Shown here: one piece after another, positions 10,661 through 22,862 of the stretch
Layout of the letters: each line of letters begins with the position of its first letter
How positions within the stretch are numbered: the stretch's first letter is position 1
Assembly (NCBI GenBank): GCA_036362985.1
Contig: JAYGXS010000007.1
Location: 13,645,738-13,709,737 of the forward strand
DNA length: 64,000 bases
From: Ligula intestinalis
Lineage: Eukaryota > Platyhelminthes > Cestoda > Diphyllobothriidea > Diphyllobothriidae
Reading direction: 5' to 3'
The notes under the pieces: generated by a model
The model's input: only the letters and a program-made list of their open reading frames with translations
Told to the model about the DNA's origin: nothing
Databases searched by the model: none
Program-made: the position numbers and the translations under genes

Positions 10661-13600
10661 TGGTGAAATATATTAAGAAGTCACGCTTTTCTCTCGAACG
10701 GGTACGCAAACAATTGTTTCCATGTGGGCATTAAATAAAAAAATTTAATGTATACCGGCATCAGGTTGGACTGTGAAGTGTGAAGTTTGCAAGTGACACA
10801 ATGGATACATTAAGCAGCCAACTTCCTCACGTCTCCGACAAACCTATGTCCTTTGCTACATGATACTCACTTTAATAAAAAAAGCGTTAATTTTTTTAGT
10901 CGGAAGCGCCCTTTACACTTGTTTGCTTAACCATTTACACGCAGGACACCTGATAAACAATTGCCTTTTTTTGCGATTGTACTACGTAACGGGTCAATCG
11001 GAAAAAATGGAATCAGTTTACCGCTTCAGGAGTTAAGAGGTGAAATGGCGGCTAGATAGAACCTAGTTAAGCAGCCCTGAAGCTAAAATGCGCTGATTTT
11101 GGAACAATTTACTGTAATAGATTGAGTATTTTGAAATTTAAATTATATTTTAGCGTTCAAATATGTGTTAAGTATGCTACATTTGGAATAATTTCCGTCA
11201 CTATTCTTTCTTTGTTACCAGCGCATAGACAAAGATTTTGTCCACACAAATACCTTCAGTTATCTCCTCGCCATTTCAGCCAATATATACCTTTTTTCCT
11301 CAATAATATGGGAAAAATTTCATGGATGATGACAATAAGGTAATTTAACTGACCATGGACTTTCGTACCCATAATTATCGCAAATTTAATGACTTCGACT
11401 TCGCCATGTATGCTATAATTTTGACAGCCAAATAATATGTTGCTTAAGTTGGACGTAGTTTTCCTGGCATATGAACAAACAAAAATTATTCACAGACATG
11501 CAAGTTGTTGTCATTTGTGAAACTTTTAATGGCTAAAAATAAATCGTGTCCATATTTATCTTTTAAATTTCAGCCTCCTACCCTAGTATCCACAAAAGCC
11601 ATTCATTCCGGGGGGAGTAAGAAGCAAAGCTGCTTTTTCGGTTTAAATGGATAGAATATTTGCGTTTAACTTGTTCATTGATTAAGTACTTTCTACAAAC
11701 ATCAGATAATTAGCCTTATTATAAAATCTTGAAGTTAGATAAGCAAGACTTGTTCAGTCCTCCCTAAGCCTTCAGTACACGTCTTAGTATTGATGTCTTA
11801 AATGCCATAGGGTTCAAGAGGGTAAGTATGTCCTACAGGGCTGATTTATTTCAAAGCAATCTGTCCACATAACATTCCTCGGTAATGTTTTACTGAAACG
11901 AAAGTGAGCCGGACAGTTTAGCCGTAGGGAATATGATAAAAGGAATTACCACTTTTACTGAAAATTATTAACTTTGAAATTGCACTCATGAAGTTCGCGC
12001 AAAAATCGCAATCAAGGGAGTCCTATCATCTCGAACAACATTTATCAAAAAGTTGACGGATTTAGGTTTGCATTTATTCTTCTCCAGCGTATTTTTCTGC
12101 TTAAATCTCTTTATTCACCAGAATTTAACATGCGCTCAGTAATAAATTAAGACATCATCAGTCCTCTTTAGGTTTTTACGATCCTCCATGGTACTGAGGT
12201 CATAACTCAGAAAGGTGTCAGGCGGGCCACTATTTTTGTCTGCCTTACGTTTTCAAGGCATGTTTTCTAGGGCAAATCCCTCACAATTTTCACTGCCGCA
12301 AAAATGTACTGGAAAAGCGGTTTTTCCGTCAGTTTTGACCAGTTTTGGTTATGTTGTTCGCCAAGAATCCTTTTTTTAAGTTACATCATCTTCAGGTGGA
12401 CTTTGAGCCATTTGTTAATAAATACCGATACATTGTCACACACAATATATCGGCATAAGAAATGAGATATAGTTTGCGTCTTCAATAATTGCCGTTGAAT
12501 AAACAGAGCCATTTCAAAGCAGGCATAAAAACTCGCGAAATCAGCATGCGTTTGTCTGGTTACATCCAGGGGGGAGAAATAAATATGTTAGTGATTTCTG
12601 TGAACCTAGTTTGAATAATGAAATTTACTTTGCCATAAGCAACTTAAATAAATTAAGGTTAACACCCTTCCAAAACGCTCTTTATAACGCATAAGTGTAG
12701 CCGCCGGCAAAAATTAAAATAAACTACCATTATCAATGAACATGGGCCCGATACGGTTATTTGTTCGAACTTGCGTGAAAATTTTTCGGTTGCAGACTTA
12801 AATTACGAGGGTGTGTTCATTTTAAAAAATGATGAAACTACAAAGCCCGAATAGGTGCAGTACGGTGTCAAGCCGTTGGGAGATTATATTTTACGTCGTA
12901 CTTACTTCGACAGAAATGCTGCGCACGAACGTTGACACGAAGCATTGCATGAGAGATTTGATTAATCCTTACCAATACTATTAGCACCTTTGAAAAAAGG
13001 CAAAGTGAGTCTTTTACTTAATGGCACGATGATTGAGCACTTTTAATTTGAGTGTTATGGCTGACAGTTTTGAAATAGCGAATAAGTGTAATTCATTCAT
13101 GTTTTCATTACCCTCTTTCCTGATGGACACTTAAGTGCATAGGTCCTTATGTAGCCAATTATTACCTTTAGGACAATGTGCTAGAGGGCGCTGGACTAAT
13201 TGTCTAGTAGAGGCTTTCGTTATTGGGTTCAGCCAGGCCAAGAGAGTTATGCGCAATTTATGAATAATATTTTCCTCGATTCAGTCTTATGGTACTCTCG
13301 AATGCATGTCCGTTTATGAATAAAAATTTTAAAGCACATTAACGATAGTTGGCTTGATACCTGTATTTTGCTTGTCGTGTAAATATTTACTCAAAGCTCT
13401 CTGATTTATTTCTACTGGAAAGGTACACGCCGATTGTTTTATAAAAATAAATTCTAATAAAATTTTATAGTAAACTGTTTTAAGCACGCCAAAATGCATG
13501 TTTGTAAATGCGTCTTTTTTGCTATTGTGCAGTTACGAAACTTGTGGAGAATTTTACCCTTTTTTAATTGATTGTAAGTTCTAGGATACGTGCAAGTATC

Positions 13601-16600
13601 CTCGGTGCATAATAGCCAGACGAATTTTAGTTGACTTATTCGACAACAAATCTACAGACCTTTTATAACTTATTTAACGAGAATGCTTAGTTACCTCTAT
13701 AGTGCTTGCACCTGAGAGACGTCTTCGATTTTTGAGTGGCCGTTCAAGTGGTAACCTCTCCATGAGTGTAGGAAAAGATAGTCTAAAACATTCGAAATAC
13801 TAGTTAAAGTCCAAATGCCGAGGACATTTTTGTATTATTTCGCACTTAAAATGCATAATGTCTAAATGCACATACTACGGCAGAGTGGGAATATGATCAC
13901 GCATGCAAAGAATAATAATCTGTACAACAAACACAGATCGTGTGGCTAAGGACAACATTAATCAAAAACCCACCTTTAGTTAGAGAAAACACTTTAAATC
14001 AAATGCAAACCTCGGCCTACTTAATTATCAATATTTTCTTTAATGTGTTTTCTGTAGCATTTAGCTGAATAGCAGGGCATTTGCAATTTGCTTACCTTGC
14101 GTGACTAAATCTTGCTAGAATTTTCTGTTTCATTTTAAATACGAAACATTTTGTCATATTTATCAGAAGGCATGTTTCATGCCTATTAAAAATCTGACCA
14201 CCTCTGGCATTGGAAGAAAACCGTTGATTCTGGTTTGTTATATTCAATATGTTAACTGCACGTAAGCTTTTTTATAATTTAGAGCTCGTGAAATCAGTTT
14301 GTTAAGCGGTTCATTACGACGACTTTTTTTCATAGCTAAAAGTAAGTCATGCACACATATCTTCCCTAATAGCAGTAATGAATTTAAAAACAATACGTAA
14401 AAATAAGCTCCTAATGTCTACGTGGTTCGTTGCAATATTGTGCTTCTATCTAGCATAATGTATCACGCAGAATGTATTTTAACCAACCATTATCATTATA
14501 CCACTGGGTGCAAGATACTGTCCACTTTACAGAAAGTGAAGAACTATGGACTAAAAAGGCATGGTGTGAATCAGTGTGTCAAACTCCTGTGAAAATCTCC
14601 CGTTGAATTTCACAATAGGGAAACGAAAAAAGTAGTTTATCTATGCAACCGATGTGGTGGAGATATTTGTTTTTCAGTCTGTTCAGCAATAAGAACTTTT
14701 TGTGTCGTCTGACGAAGCGCGTTTTTGAAGGGAAAAAAGCTCTTTTGCTCGAAAGCTATGAAAATGACCAAAGGTGTGGTGATCACTGACTCTCACGGAC
14801 ATTGTAGACTTTTTCAACTACCAAGATTTCCATAGTGTTTAACTCGATTATGTTTATATAAAACAGCCAAGCTTCTTTTTTTTAAATACGCTCTTTGTGC
14901 TTTGGTATTTGTGAAACCAAAGCAGCAATATAGTTAAGATCTTCAAACACTTCCTATTAGTTTTTTTCATAAAGAAACGTGTCCGGAATGTCTGATAACA
15001 ATAAGGTGGTCAATGACCCCGTTCTCGACCCTACTGCTAATCGGTAGAGCCAACTAGAAAAAAAGGCCAGACTTATGCTCGAAACTTGGCCTTCAAATGG
15101 CACAAGCATCCAAACAATAAAATTGAACCCCGTCTAGAAGGCGCTTCGTTTAAGGTTCGAAGCAATTCGGACAGAGCCAACAGGGCAAACTTGTACACAG
15201 AACCGACTCCCTAGCCTTACGGAAAATAGGATGGCGGGCAAAAGACTCCTGGCTAACATAAAACACTGCCTCATATATGCAGTTGCGAAGCGAAGAACAA
15301 GTCAAGCAAACAGCGACGACTGATTAGTCCACCGGTTGACGTGGAGAAGGGCAACAAGTATATTGACTTGCCTACAACTACGCTGACCCCAAAGGAGCCA
15401 CATGTTACGCAAGCCAACCAGCGGACAACTTCCAGGAGAGCAAATGCCGTGAGTAACGCATACAGCATGGCTATAATATGAGACAGGTGGCAATACTGGC
15501 TAACTCAATACCACCGGAGGCAGCAAATACATTAATCTTATATGGGAACCGAGAGGGGTTCGAGAGGTTATGAGGAACATCTCAGCATGGACAACATGAG
15601 CATGTTTCTATGCACGTATATCCAGTACACTCTATTTTTCTGTAAATGCCTAATACATTCATTTACCCTTAAAGTCTTTGCTATACAAAACGAAAGAAAT
15701 GTGAATTTAAGGCTTAAACTTGCAGACACAAAATATGCTTGAAAAGGAGCCAAACCTTAGGTATAGATCCAAAATTATTTGCAACGCAGCCACGAAAATG
15801 TATATAAAATTTGTTGAGTTAAGGAATTTTTTCGATATAAAGAAAGTGGTATGGCTATCCGTTGAGCTGACGATAAGAATTAATTTCATTGTTATAATTT
15901 ATAACTACTTCTACGTTTTTTATATCATAGAGAATCCTGAGGAATAATTGAGGGACCGAACCCACCGTTTCTGCGTCACTTTTCTGCTATACTCCTGTCT
16001 GAGCTTGAATAAAGTAGCTCTGTCGATAGTTTGGTATACCGTCTTTGTCATTTACACATATACTGCAGGCATAAATACATTACCGAAAGGGAAAATTCCA
16101 TAACCAATCGTTTAGCTACTATCAGCCATTGCATAGTTATATATATTTATTATGTTTAACTATGTATGCATATTGTCTGAATTATATAACTTGCCTGCCT
16201 CGTAGCAAAGTATCCGAAAGCATTTTATTTTACTACATGTTCATTTGCTTTGATCCCTAGGACATCCGCATGTCAAACTGATCAGCTTTATAATATATCA
16301 GGTACTTTTTTAACAACCCTACGTTGTCCATTGTTTTGTATCTTGATCCTTTTTATTTTTTCTACTAAACTTCTATTTGAACGTCCAAAACAATCCCTCA
16401 CACACAGTTTTTAGCCTCCCAATGACAGATATAGCTACAATTTGATCATTTAAATTGTTTTGAGAATCGCTCCTTATTTTAGCATCAACCTTCAAAAATA
16501 GACAACCTTGCGGAAATCGATAGTTTAATATATATGTACAGCGTTCAAAATATATGTGGAGCTGAAAGTTGCATGATTACTTTTAACTAGCATGATATAA

Positions 16601-17119
16601 TTTAAGCTGAATTTTGATTTTTCTTGTAGTAGGAATAACCAATATTTTCTAACAAGGATAATAATTAAAATAATCCAGTGTGTGTATAAATGCCTCGTAC
16701 ATCAGTTTTATGTTGAGTTAATAATCCATAACGTTTTATTTCGTGTGATCATTATAAAAAAGCTAAAAATTCAAAAGTAGTCAACGTGTTTTGGACTTTT
16801 ATATATCTCAGTGACAAAGTATATAGCATGCTTAAATTAATATGGGAGTTTAAACAAACAAAAGCAAATAGGCTGGTAAATAAAGAAAATTGCGTTGCAG
16901 ACATTCAGGAGTACCTGGCCGGTTATATTTGCTTTGCCTTTCGATAGGCCGACTTCAGTTACCTGTGTGTTTTTTAACTGCTTGAAATAGTGCTTGCTGT
17001 CATACGTGGTTGTATCTTCTATTCAAAACCTGTTCCGTTGGCTGACAATATGAGGCAATTATTAAACTTCTGAAGTAACAGTACCATTTTCTAAGTTAGA
17101 GTGGGCTGCGCTTACGAAA
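10661..17119. other. Long non-coding stretch
   Basis: No gene recognised. Most of it is AT-rich with short frames. A patch at about 15000-15560 is noticeably richer in G+C and open on several frames, with no recognisable protein; it could be an eroded transposon. Near 14708-14755, CTGACGA and GCTCGAAAGCT occur in hammerhead-like order, but the helices between them do not pair convincingly. Confidence 0.45.
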
Positions 17120-17178
17120 TTTTATTGTCCAAAACCACCACCTATGGAGATAAAAATAACTGACTTCTAATATTAACC

Positions 17179-19734
17179 ATGGGAATATTTGCGGAACTTA
17201 GACAATCCAAAGATCCCGCGGTGTTAAAGGAACTCAATGGATTCCTCAAGTTTGACACCAGGCTTGCTGAGGCAAACGTGACAGCCAAATTCCTATCAGA
17301 ATGTATAGACCGAGGTGAATACCCAAGACAGTACTGGAAAAGTTTACGAAGAAACCATACAGCCGTTTCTATGGCTGCACTAAGAAGACATGCAGAAAGT
17401 TACCTGGAGACTGTTAACGCCAGAATAATGGAACTTCAAAGAAACCGAAGTCAGAGAGCAGCGGTTCTCGACCGTCTTGAAACTCTAGAGAGAGTAGCGT
17501 TTGAAGACTATGTACAAACAATAAGAAACAGAAGAATCGAGGCCAGGTGGACTAAACTTCTTCGAAGTGTCCAACCAATAAAAGCACCGACCACCCTCCC
17601 AAACAATCCGGAGAGGTACGTGCATAACTATTCCTCAATCCGTCTTGACAAAACCCTCATAGAAATACTATCTCTAGGCCCTAGATTCTGTATTGCACGA
17701 AAAAGGCTGAGAAAAATAGAATTAGAAACTGAATTTGAGAGCCTCTTTAACCAAACCTCCGATCTAAAATCTTCCATGCCTAAAGAAGTTGATTATCTAA
17801 AGTCAACCCTGGTTAACTGTTGCCAACAGTACTTAAGAAAGACTCCAATGAACAAAGGCCCCTTAACAAAAGCCCACCTTGATAGCCTAAAAGAGCTACG
17901 AAGAAATGAAAATATCGTGCTAACCAGACCAGACAAAGGATCTGGAATAGTACTGATGGATAAAAATGATTACGTCGCAAAACTAGAAGTAATTTTAGCA
18001 GATCATACAAAGTTCCCAAAAGCTGAGAAGGACAAAGACCGCACAGATACTGTTGAAGGTCAGCTGACTACAATTCTCAAAGACCTCCATTAAGAAGGTC
18101 TTTTGACTGACAAAGAGCTTGAAACACTAAGACCTGTAGGAACGACGATACCTAGAATGTATGGACTTCCGAAAATTCACAAACAGGGGCTACCCTTACG
18201 TCCTATCCTGGATATGAGAAACTCCCCTTACCACACCATTGTTAAATGGCTAGTAGAAAAGTTGAAACCTCTTGGAAGTTACATGTATCCTAGAAGCCTG
18301 AAAGACACATTTGAATTTGTCAAAGCTATAAAGAATATGAACGTTGCAAGAAGTAAGATGCTCTCAGTGGATGTATCGTCACTATTCACCAATGTACCCG
18401 TGGCAGAAACCATAAACTACCTCTGCGACGTTATTCGGGACACGAACTACCAGATAGGTATGCCCGTGAAAACCCTCAAAGATCTCCTCACGCGATGCAC
18501 ACAAAATGTCCAATTTCTCTGCAATGGTCAGTTTTACAGACAGATTGATGGTGTGGCGATGGGATCCCCACTTGGACCGTTTCTTGCAAATGTCTTTATG
18601 GGCAAGATCGAGAAAACGTGTCTAGGGGACACCATCAATGACCTTGCATTCTACGGTCGATATGTAGATGATATCTTCTGTTTGACTGACTATAACACTG
18701 ACATTGACGCCTTGGTCGCGAAGTTTAACAACGCTCACCCATCGCTCAAGTTTTCTGCTGAGACTGAAGTGGACGATGAAATTGCATTCCTTGACGTCCT
18801 TCTGCGAAGGCAAGAGGATGGATCTATCCTACGCAGGGTTTTCCGAAAGAAAACCTGGACAGGACAATACACTAACTTCCACAGTTTTGTCCCCCTCAAT
18901 ATAAAACGTAATCTGGTCCAAGGATTAGCAGCTAGAATACGACAGATCTGTTCTCCTGAAACTGTCGAAGCAGAACTCCAACAGCTGCAGCATACACTAA
19001 TTGAAAATGGATACCCGGAAAGGTTCATTCGCAGAAATATTGGTGAACGCGCCAAAAAGCATGTCACCTTAACTGCAGAAAAGAAAGACGTGTTCATAAG
19101 ACTGCCTTTCTTAGGCGATGCAACCAGCGAGCTGGTCAGACGACGCTTGAGGACTGCAATCACAAACGCTTTCCCAGCGGCGAACTTACGGGTGCTCTTC
19201 ACGAACTCTCCCCTCCTACGATTGGGAGGTAAAGACCGACTCCCTTTGAAGGCCACATCAATGTGCATTTACTCTTTCACTTGCTCCTGTGGAGCGGGAT
19301 ACATCGGCCGTACAACGAGGCGTCTCGAAAAGAGGGTACGTGAGCACATACCGACCTGGCTAAGTAAAGGTAAAACTAGATCGATCTCGAGTGCTATTCT
19401 CGCACATCTAGTCGATACGAACCATCGAGTCGATACTAACGAAGCCTTTAAGGTGGTCTACAGGACACCATCTAATTTTTCCAAAGGCCCACGCCAACGG
19501 ATGCTTGCTACAGCCGAAGCAGTGGCTATAAGGCTAGCAAATCCAGTGCTGTGTTGTCAGAAGACTCTGACACAAGCTCTGTCACTTCCATGGCCTAAAC
19601 CGACACCAGGTGGCGATAGGATTTCGCCCCTCCCAACAAGTGACAATCCCTCAACCAACATGCTGACATGGCCACATGCGCAAACTGACACAGTCCGCGT
19701 TGGCCAAGTAGCGCCCGTGTTAGATAGTTATTGA
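17179..19734 (+). pseudogene. PLE reverse transcriptase / GIY-YIG endonuclease, one internal stop
   Basis: An 852-codon frame, open except for a single TAA at 18091-18093 (codon 305); the frame continues unchanged on both sides. It reads as a Penelope-type protein. An N-terminal region of about 230 residues comes first. RT motif 1 (LTRPDKGSGIV) is before the stop, and RT motif 2 (GLPKIHKQGLPLRPILD) after it. The catalytic Asp of SVDVSSLFT is at codon 398, followed by GVAMGSPLGPF. The catalytic YVDD is at codons 495-498, then AFLDV. A basic thumb and linker precede a GIY-YIG domain from about codon 695 (CIYSFTCSCGAGYIGRT, then R..EH, and an E in ATAEAVA). All active-site residues visible are kept, so the copy is young. 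The stop may be a recent mutation, a polymorphism or an assembly error. The GIY-YIG nuclease nicks target DNA and the RT primes from it (family knowledge). Confidence 0.92.
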
Positions 19735-19792
19735 TTTTTCTACCTATTCAAACTTTTATTGTTATGTACAGCGTCAATTTCCCTTGCAAACG

Positions 19793-19834
19793 TTTGGTCT
19801 GATGAAGAGTTGCTGAAAACAATTGTTTGCCAAA
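19793..19834 (+). ncRNA. Hammerhead ribozyme at PLE family A 3' end
   Basis: CTGATGA is at 19799-19805. Short stem II is AG (19806-19807)/CT (19813-19814) with an AGTTG loop, followed by GAA at 19815-19817. Stem III is the perfect palindrome AACAATTGTT (19818-19827). The cleavage base is U19828, and stem I pairs TTTGGT (19793-19798) with GCCAAA (19829-19834). Every core position matches the hammerhead consensus. Stem III has no loop, so a single copy would fold poorly. Two copies could form the helix in trans, the dimeric mode reported for PLE hammerheads. Related relics occur at 24155-24200 and 43590-43630. Confidence 0.82.
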
Positions 19835-19850
19835 AAAAACTGACTTCTAA

Positions 19851-20961
19851 AACACGTTCTACTGGATTTGTAGTTTGCACTGTACGTTTTTAGTTTTAAG
19901 GTCACCTAGGGTGCATATTGTGCATAACCATTTCGTAATAGCCCAACTTTCTGCGTCGAAGAAATGCAGGAAAAACTGGAGCAATATGCTGTGTGTTATG
20001 AAGTTGCTATGAAACGGCGCGTTAGCGGTAGCGATATAAACAGCCGTAAACTCCAAACTTGCACCCACGAATGCACTCATAGCAATTCTCACGTCAAGCA
20101 TTAATGTTCGTTAAGTCCGTCTCTTCTCGGTCATGAACTGGCGCAATTAAGCCAGCTATTTTTGTTAGTTGTTCGAAGTAGCGCCTTGAAACCTGCCTTA
20201 AAATTTGGCATACTGAAAGGACCAATGCTGATTGAAAGCCCTCATGGTCCTTTTGCCTTTATTTGTCTGCTCCATGGGACAGCATAAACACAGCTCTTGC
20301 ATATTAACTGGGTCATCTCGCAGTAGAAATCAGTAAAAAATGGAATATCCAAATTTCGTTCTTGGGCTGCAGACTGATTAATTTACTGATCAAATCAATG
20401 CAAGAAAGTAATTTCGGAGAAAATTTTAAAATTTGCACATGTAAGATGTAGGATTCTCTAAGTTCTTTCATCAGTGGTGCTTTCTCAACATGACCTGGTT
20501 AACTGTGCAGGTAACCGTGGCAATAAATACGAAGGAAGGAACGGAAAATATGACGTTATCAATAAGTAGATGGTCAGCTGATTGTACCGCACGGGACTTC
20601 TGGTTTTATTCGATCTATGCTGGCAGTCCGCACCAGTCATGTGAGTCGTCACTTAAACGTTGGCAAAAATCATCGTTACTGTTTATGAGTGTTCAGTTAC
20701 AGGCGTCAAATGTGTCTGCCTGAAGATAGCAAAGTACCTGAAAACAGATATTTTGGTTGCTTACATTTGTGCTACATAGTGGACTCACTCTGTGTGCAAC
20801 GTAGAAAAACGAGAAGAATATTGATGATTTCCGTGGGTCCTTGAAGTATATGCACTGTTGCCTAATTGGAATTTGACAAACGTTGCCATATCCTTGCGTT
20901 GGCATGGACAACGTCTGCGACTTAAATTATGGCTGAGTGAATCATCAACAGTCTATGATTA
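19851..20961. other. Non-coding stretch between two PLE insertions
   Basis: No gene or repeat recognised. Short frames such as 20101-19859 (minus) have no recognisable domain. Confidence 0.4.
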
Positions 20962-20999
20962 AAGAAGAAGATGACTCGATTGCTGGGTCAATGCTTTAA

Positions 21000-21047
21000 T
21001 TCGCCTGACGTTTCGATATCCTTCGTGGATTCGTCATTTGAGGCAAA
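21000..21047 (-). ncRNA. Hammerhead-like motif, left arm, core mutated
   Basis: On the minus strand, stem I pairs TTTGCCT (21047-21041) with AGGCGAA (21006-21000) over seven positions including one G-U. CTGATGA has become CAAATGA (21040-21034). Stem II is GAATCC/GGATATC with one bulged A. GAAA is at 21014-21011, with a two-base-pair stem III (ACGT) and predicted cleavage after the C at 21007. The changed core should abolish activity; the helices remain. Confidence 0.6.
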
Positions 21048-21140
21048 GGCAAACAACAATAGCTGATAGGGTAGCACATGTACAGGAGTTTGCAGTATTT
21101 ATAGGATACAGTAATTACTGCAAACGTACGACGACCACGT

Positions 21141-21676
21141 GTGGCGATCCCGTTCGTCAAAAACGTCTCGGAGGCAATCGGCCATCTTTTCACACCACTT
21201 GGATTTGGAGTCACACGCAGGCCGGACGCAAACATAATGCGGCAGACAAGGAAACCGAAAGACCCACTGCCATGGCAAGAAACATCTGGAGTCATCTACA
21301 GGATCAAGTGCAGTTGCGGGCTAATCAACTCTGTCGGAGCAACTGACAGGCTTCTCAAGACGCAAATTGCCGAAGTGCACGAGGTGCCAAGCGGGTGAGC
21401 CGATATTTACTTGAGTCATTGTTCACGGATCCCCAATCCATCAACAAGTGCAATGATTTGCCCAATGCTTATTCGGTCCTGAGAAGTAATTTAGGCAAAG
21501 TAAGTCACCGCTTGGGGAACGGACAGGTCACCGCCTCATCCTATACCAGTACAAGGGGGGTAGATGATCGGACAATCAACACGCCCGAGTCCAATACACG
21601 TGATGAAATTTCAGCAGGTCAGAGCCCACATGCCGTTCAACAGACCACCAACACTCAAAAAGTCAATAACGCTTAA
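21141..21676 (+). pseudogene. PLE family C GIY-YIG / C-terminal coding relic
   Basis: From 21141 a frame reads KNVSEAIG..., then PLPWQETSGVIYRIKCSCG and a degenerate YIG segment (SVGATD). It breaks near 21395, and a second frame continues with LLESLFTDPQSINKCNDLPNAY and LGNGQVTASSYTS to a stop at 21674-21676. The join skips the middle of the nuclease, so there is a deletion as well as a frameshift. No RT domain is present. The same C-terminal motif pattern recurs at 44815-45000 and, on the minus strand, at about 46440-46700. Confidence 0.75.
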
Positions 21677-21773
21677 TTTTCTTCTTATATTTTCATTAAT
21701 TATTGCATGCTATAAATACTGCAAACTTCTATTCATGTGCTTCCCTATTTGCTACTGCTCTCTGATCATGTCA

Positions 21774-21815
21774 CTGATGACGAATCCACGACGGATATCG
21801 AAACGTCAGGCGAAT
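21774..21815 (+). ncRNA. Hammerhead-like motif, right arm, core intact
   Basis: CTGATGA is at 21774-21780 and GAAA at 21800-21803. Stem II is GAATCC (21782-21787)/GGATATC (21793-21799) with one bulged A and an extra C before it. The palindrome ACGT (21803-21806) is a minimal stem III, and predicted cleavage follows C21807. The downstream AGGCGAAT is kept, but the upstream stem I partner is diverged (ATGTCA), so stem I is weak. It is plausible as a decayed ribozyme or as one acting in dimers. Confidence 0.55.
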
Positions 21816-22862
21816 ATAAGTATAGGCACAGCGATCGAGTCATCTTCGTTTCAAATACTTCCTGGGACTCGCATGTTTGCTTGTATAAGCAAGTCTATGA
21901 ATATTCTTTTTTGGATAATTGTTCATTATGTAGTACTTCTGTGGCTCGTTTAAAATGATATAATAAAAGTAACAGCACAATACCGGTGGCTTAGCGCCCA
22001 ATCACGCCATACCAGCTTCCTGATAAACGTCACACGCAATCCGCTTGTGTTAGTCATATACCTCGCTCACAGCCTACACTAATCCCTTCCACTGTGCGCT
22101 CCCAGCTCCAAAGTCCTCAGCACGCTGACTTTGTAAGGAAAGTGGCGTGAAGCCAAAACTTATGACTTACCATTTTTAATCTCGAAAAATGCAAACACTG
22201 CCCATAACGCCCTTGTAACCGTCCGGGCTTGCCGATAAAGTATTGAATGCATGCTTCTGTTAACCTGACTGACATCGCACTGTTTTTTTTATTATTTTAC
22301 ATAACAGCATAGACTGATGCTGTCTACGAATTTGTTTCTGCTGTTTTCTATTTTATAAGACCCAATTTACTTGTTTAAATTGGTATGAATATTTTTGTTT
22401 ACTAATTATGCATTGAATATTTCTTTCTGGTTTAAGGTAAGATAGGCAAGATGTGATGCTATTATTAGAACCTGATTAATGTGGCTAACTTGGCTAGCTT
22501 GACTTCGTTTAGCATAAATGCCCACTGTACGGGGAGTTAAGCAAGTATAAAACATCAACCTTCAGGTCAAGTGCAAAATGCTTTCGCGCAATAAGTATGT
22601 TTGAAGCAGATTTGCGTTCTGTGTCGTGCTTCATGCAGTTGGCCCAGATTTCTGGCCAATCACAATCAACCTCAAGTGTTCTTATTGAGGCGCTTAAAAC
22701 CGCCACCGCCGTGCACCTGATCCACAACACAGCTGCAGAAAGATCTAAGCGTGACAAATATACATATAAAACGAAGAATCAGAATTATCTGCGACAATTT
22801 GCTCACGCCTCAGTGGGATAGATGGTTTTTGTTTAACCCCTAATTTACTCTCAGAAAAACAC

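Larger units (their letters stand above)
17120..19850 (+). mobile_element. Penelope-like retroelement, nearly complete (family A)
   Basis: The element comprises a short 5' leader, one long reading frame for a PLE reverse transcriptase with C-terminal GIY-YIG endonuclease, and a short 3' region ending in a hammerhead motif. A short block (AACTGACTTCTAA) occurs both just before the start codon (about 17159-17171) and just after the ribozyme (about 19838-19850). This fits the terminal pseudo-LTR arrangement known for PLEs. The 5' ribozyme copy, if once present near 17105-17135, is decayed. Exact ends and target-site duplications could not be fixed by eye. Confidence 0.85.
20962..21860 (+). mobile_element. 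Truncated PLE (family C) flanked by inverted hammerhead arms
   Basis: A left arm (about 20962-21110, read on the minus strand) and a right arm (about 21700-21850, plus strand) are reverse complements. Both contain GACGAATCCACGA.GGATATCGAAACGTCAGGCGAAT in pieces, a GACTCGAT/ATCGAGTC outer block and a GCAGTATTTATA/TATAAATACTGC inner block. Between them lies a decayed GIY-YIG and C-terminal PLE coding fragment on the plus strand. The result looks like one terminal repeat inverted at the 5' side plus a 3'-terminal body. Confidence 0.75.

Noticed and set aside
14708..14755. CTGACGA ... GCTCGAAAGCT in hammerhead-like order
   Set aside because: The intervening 30 bases do not form a convincing stem II and no stem I partner is visible; a chance match is likely.
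18735..19268. 177-codon minus-strand frame
   Set aside because: It lies antisense within the PLE coding region and is a shadow of it.
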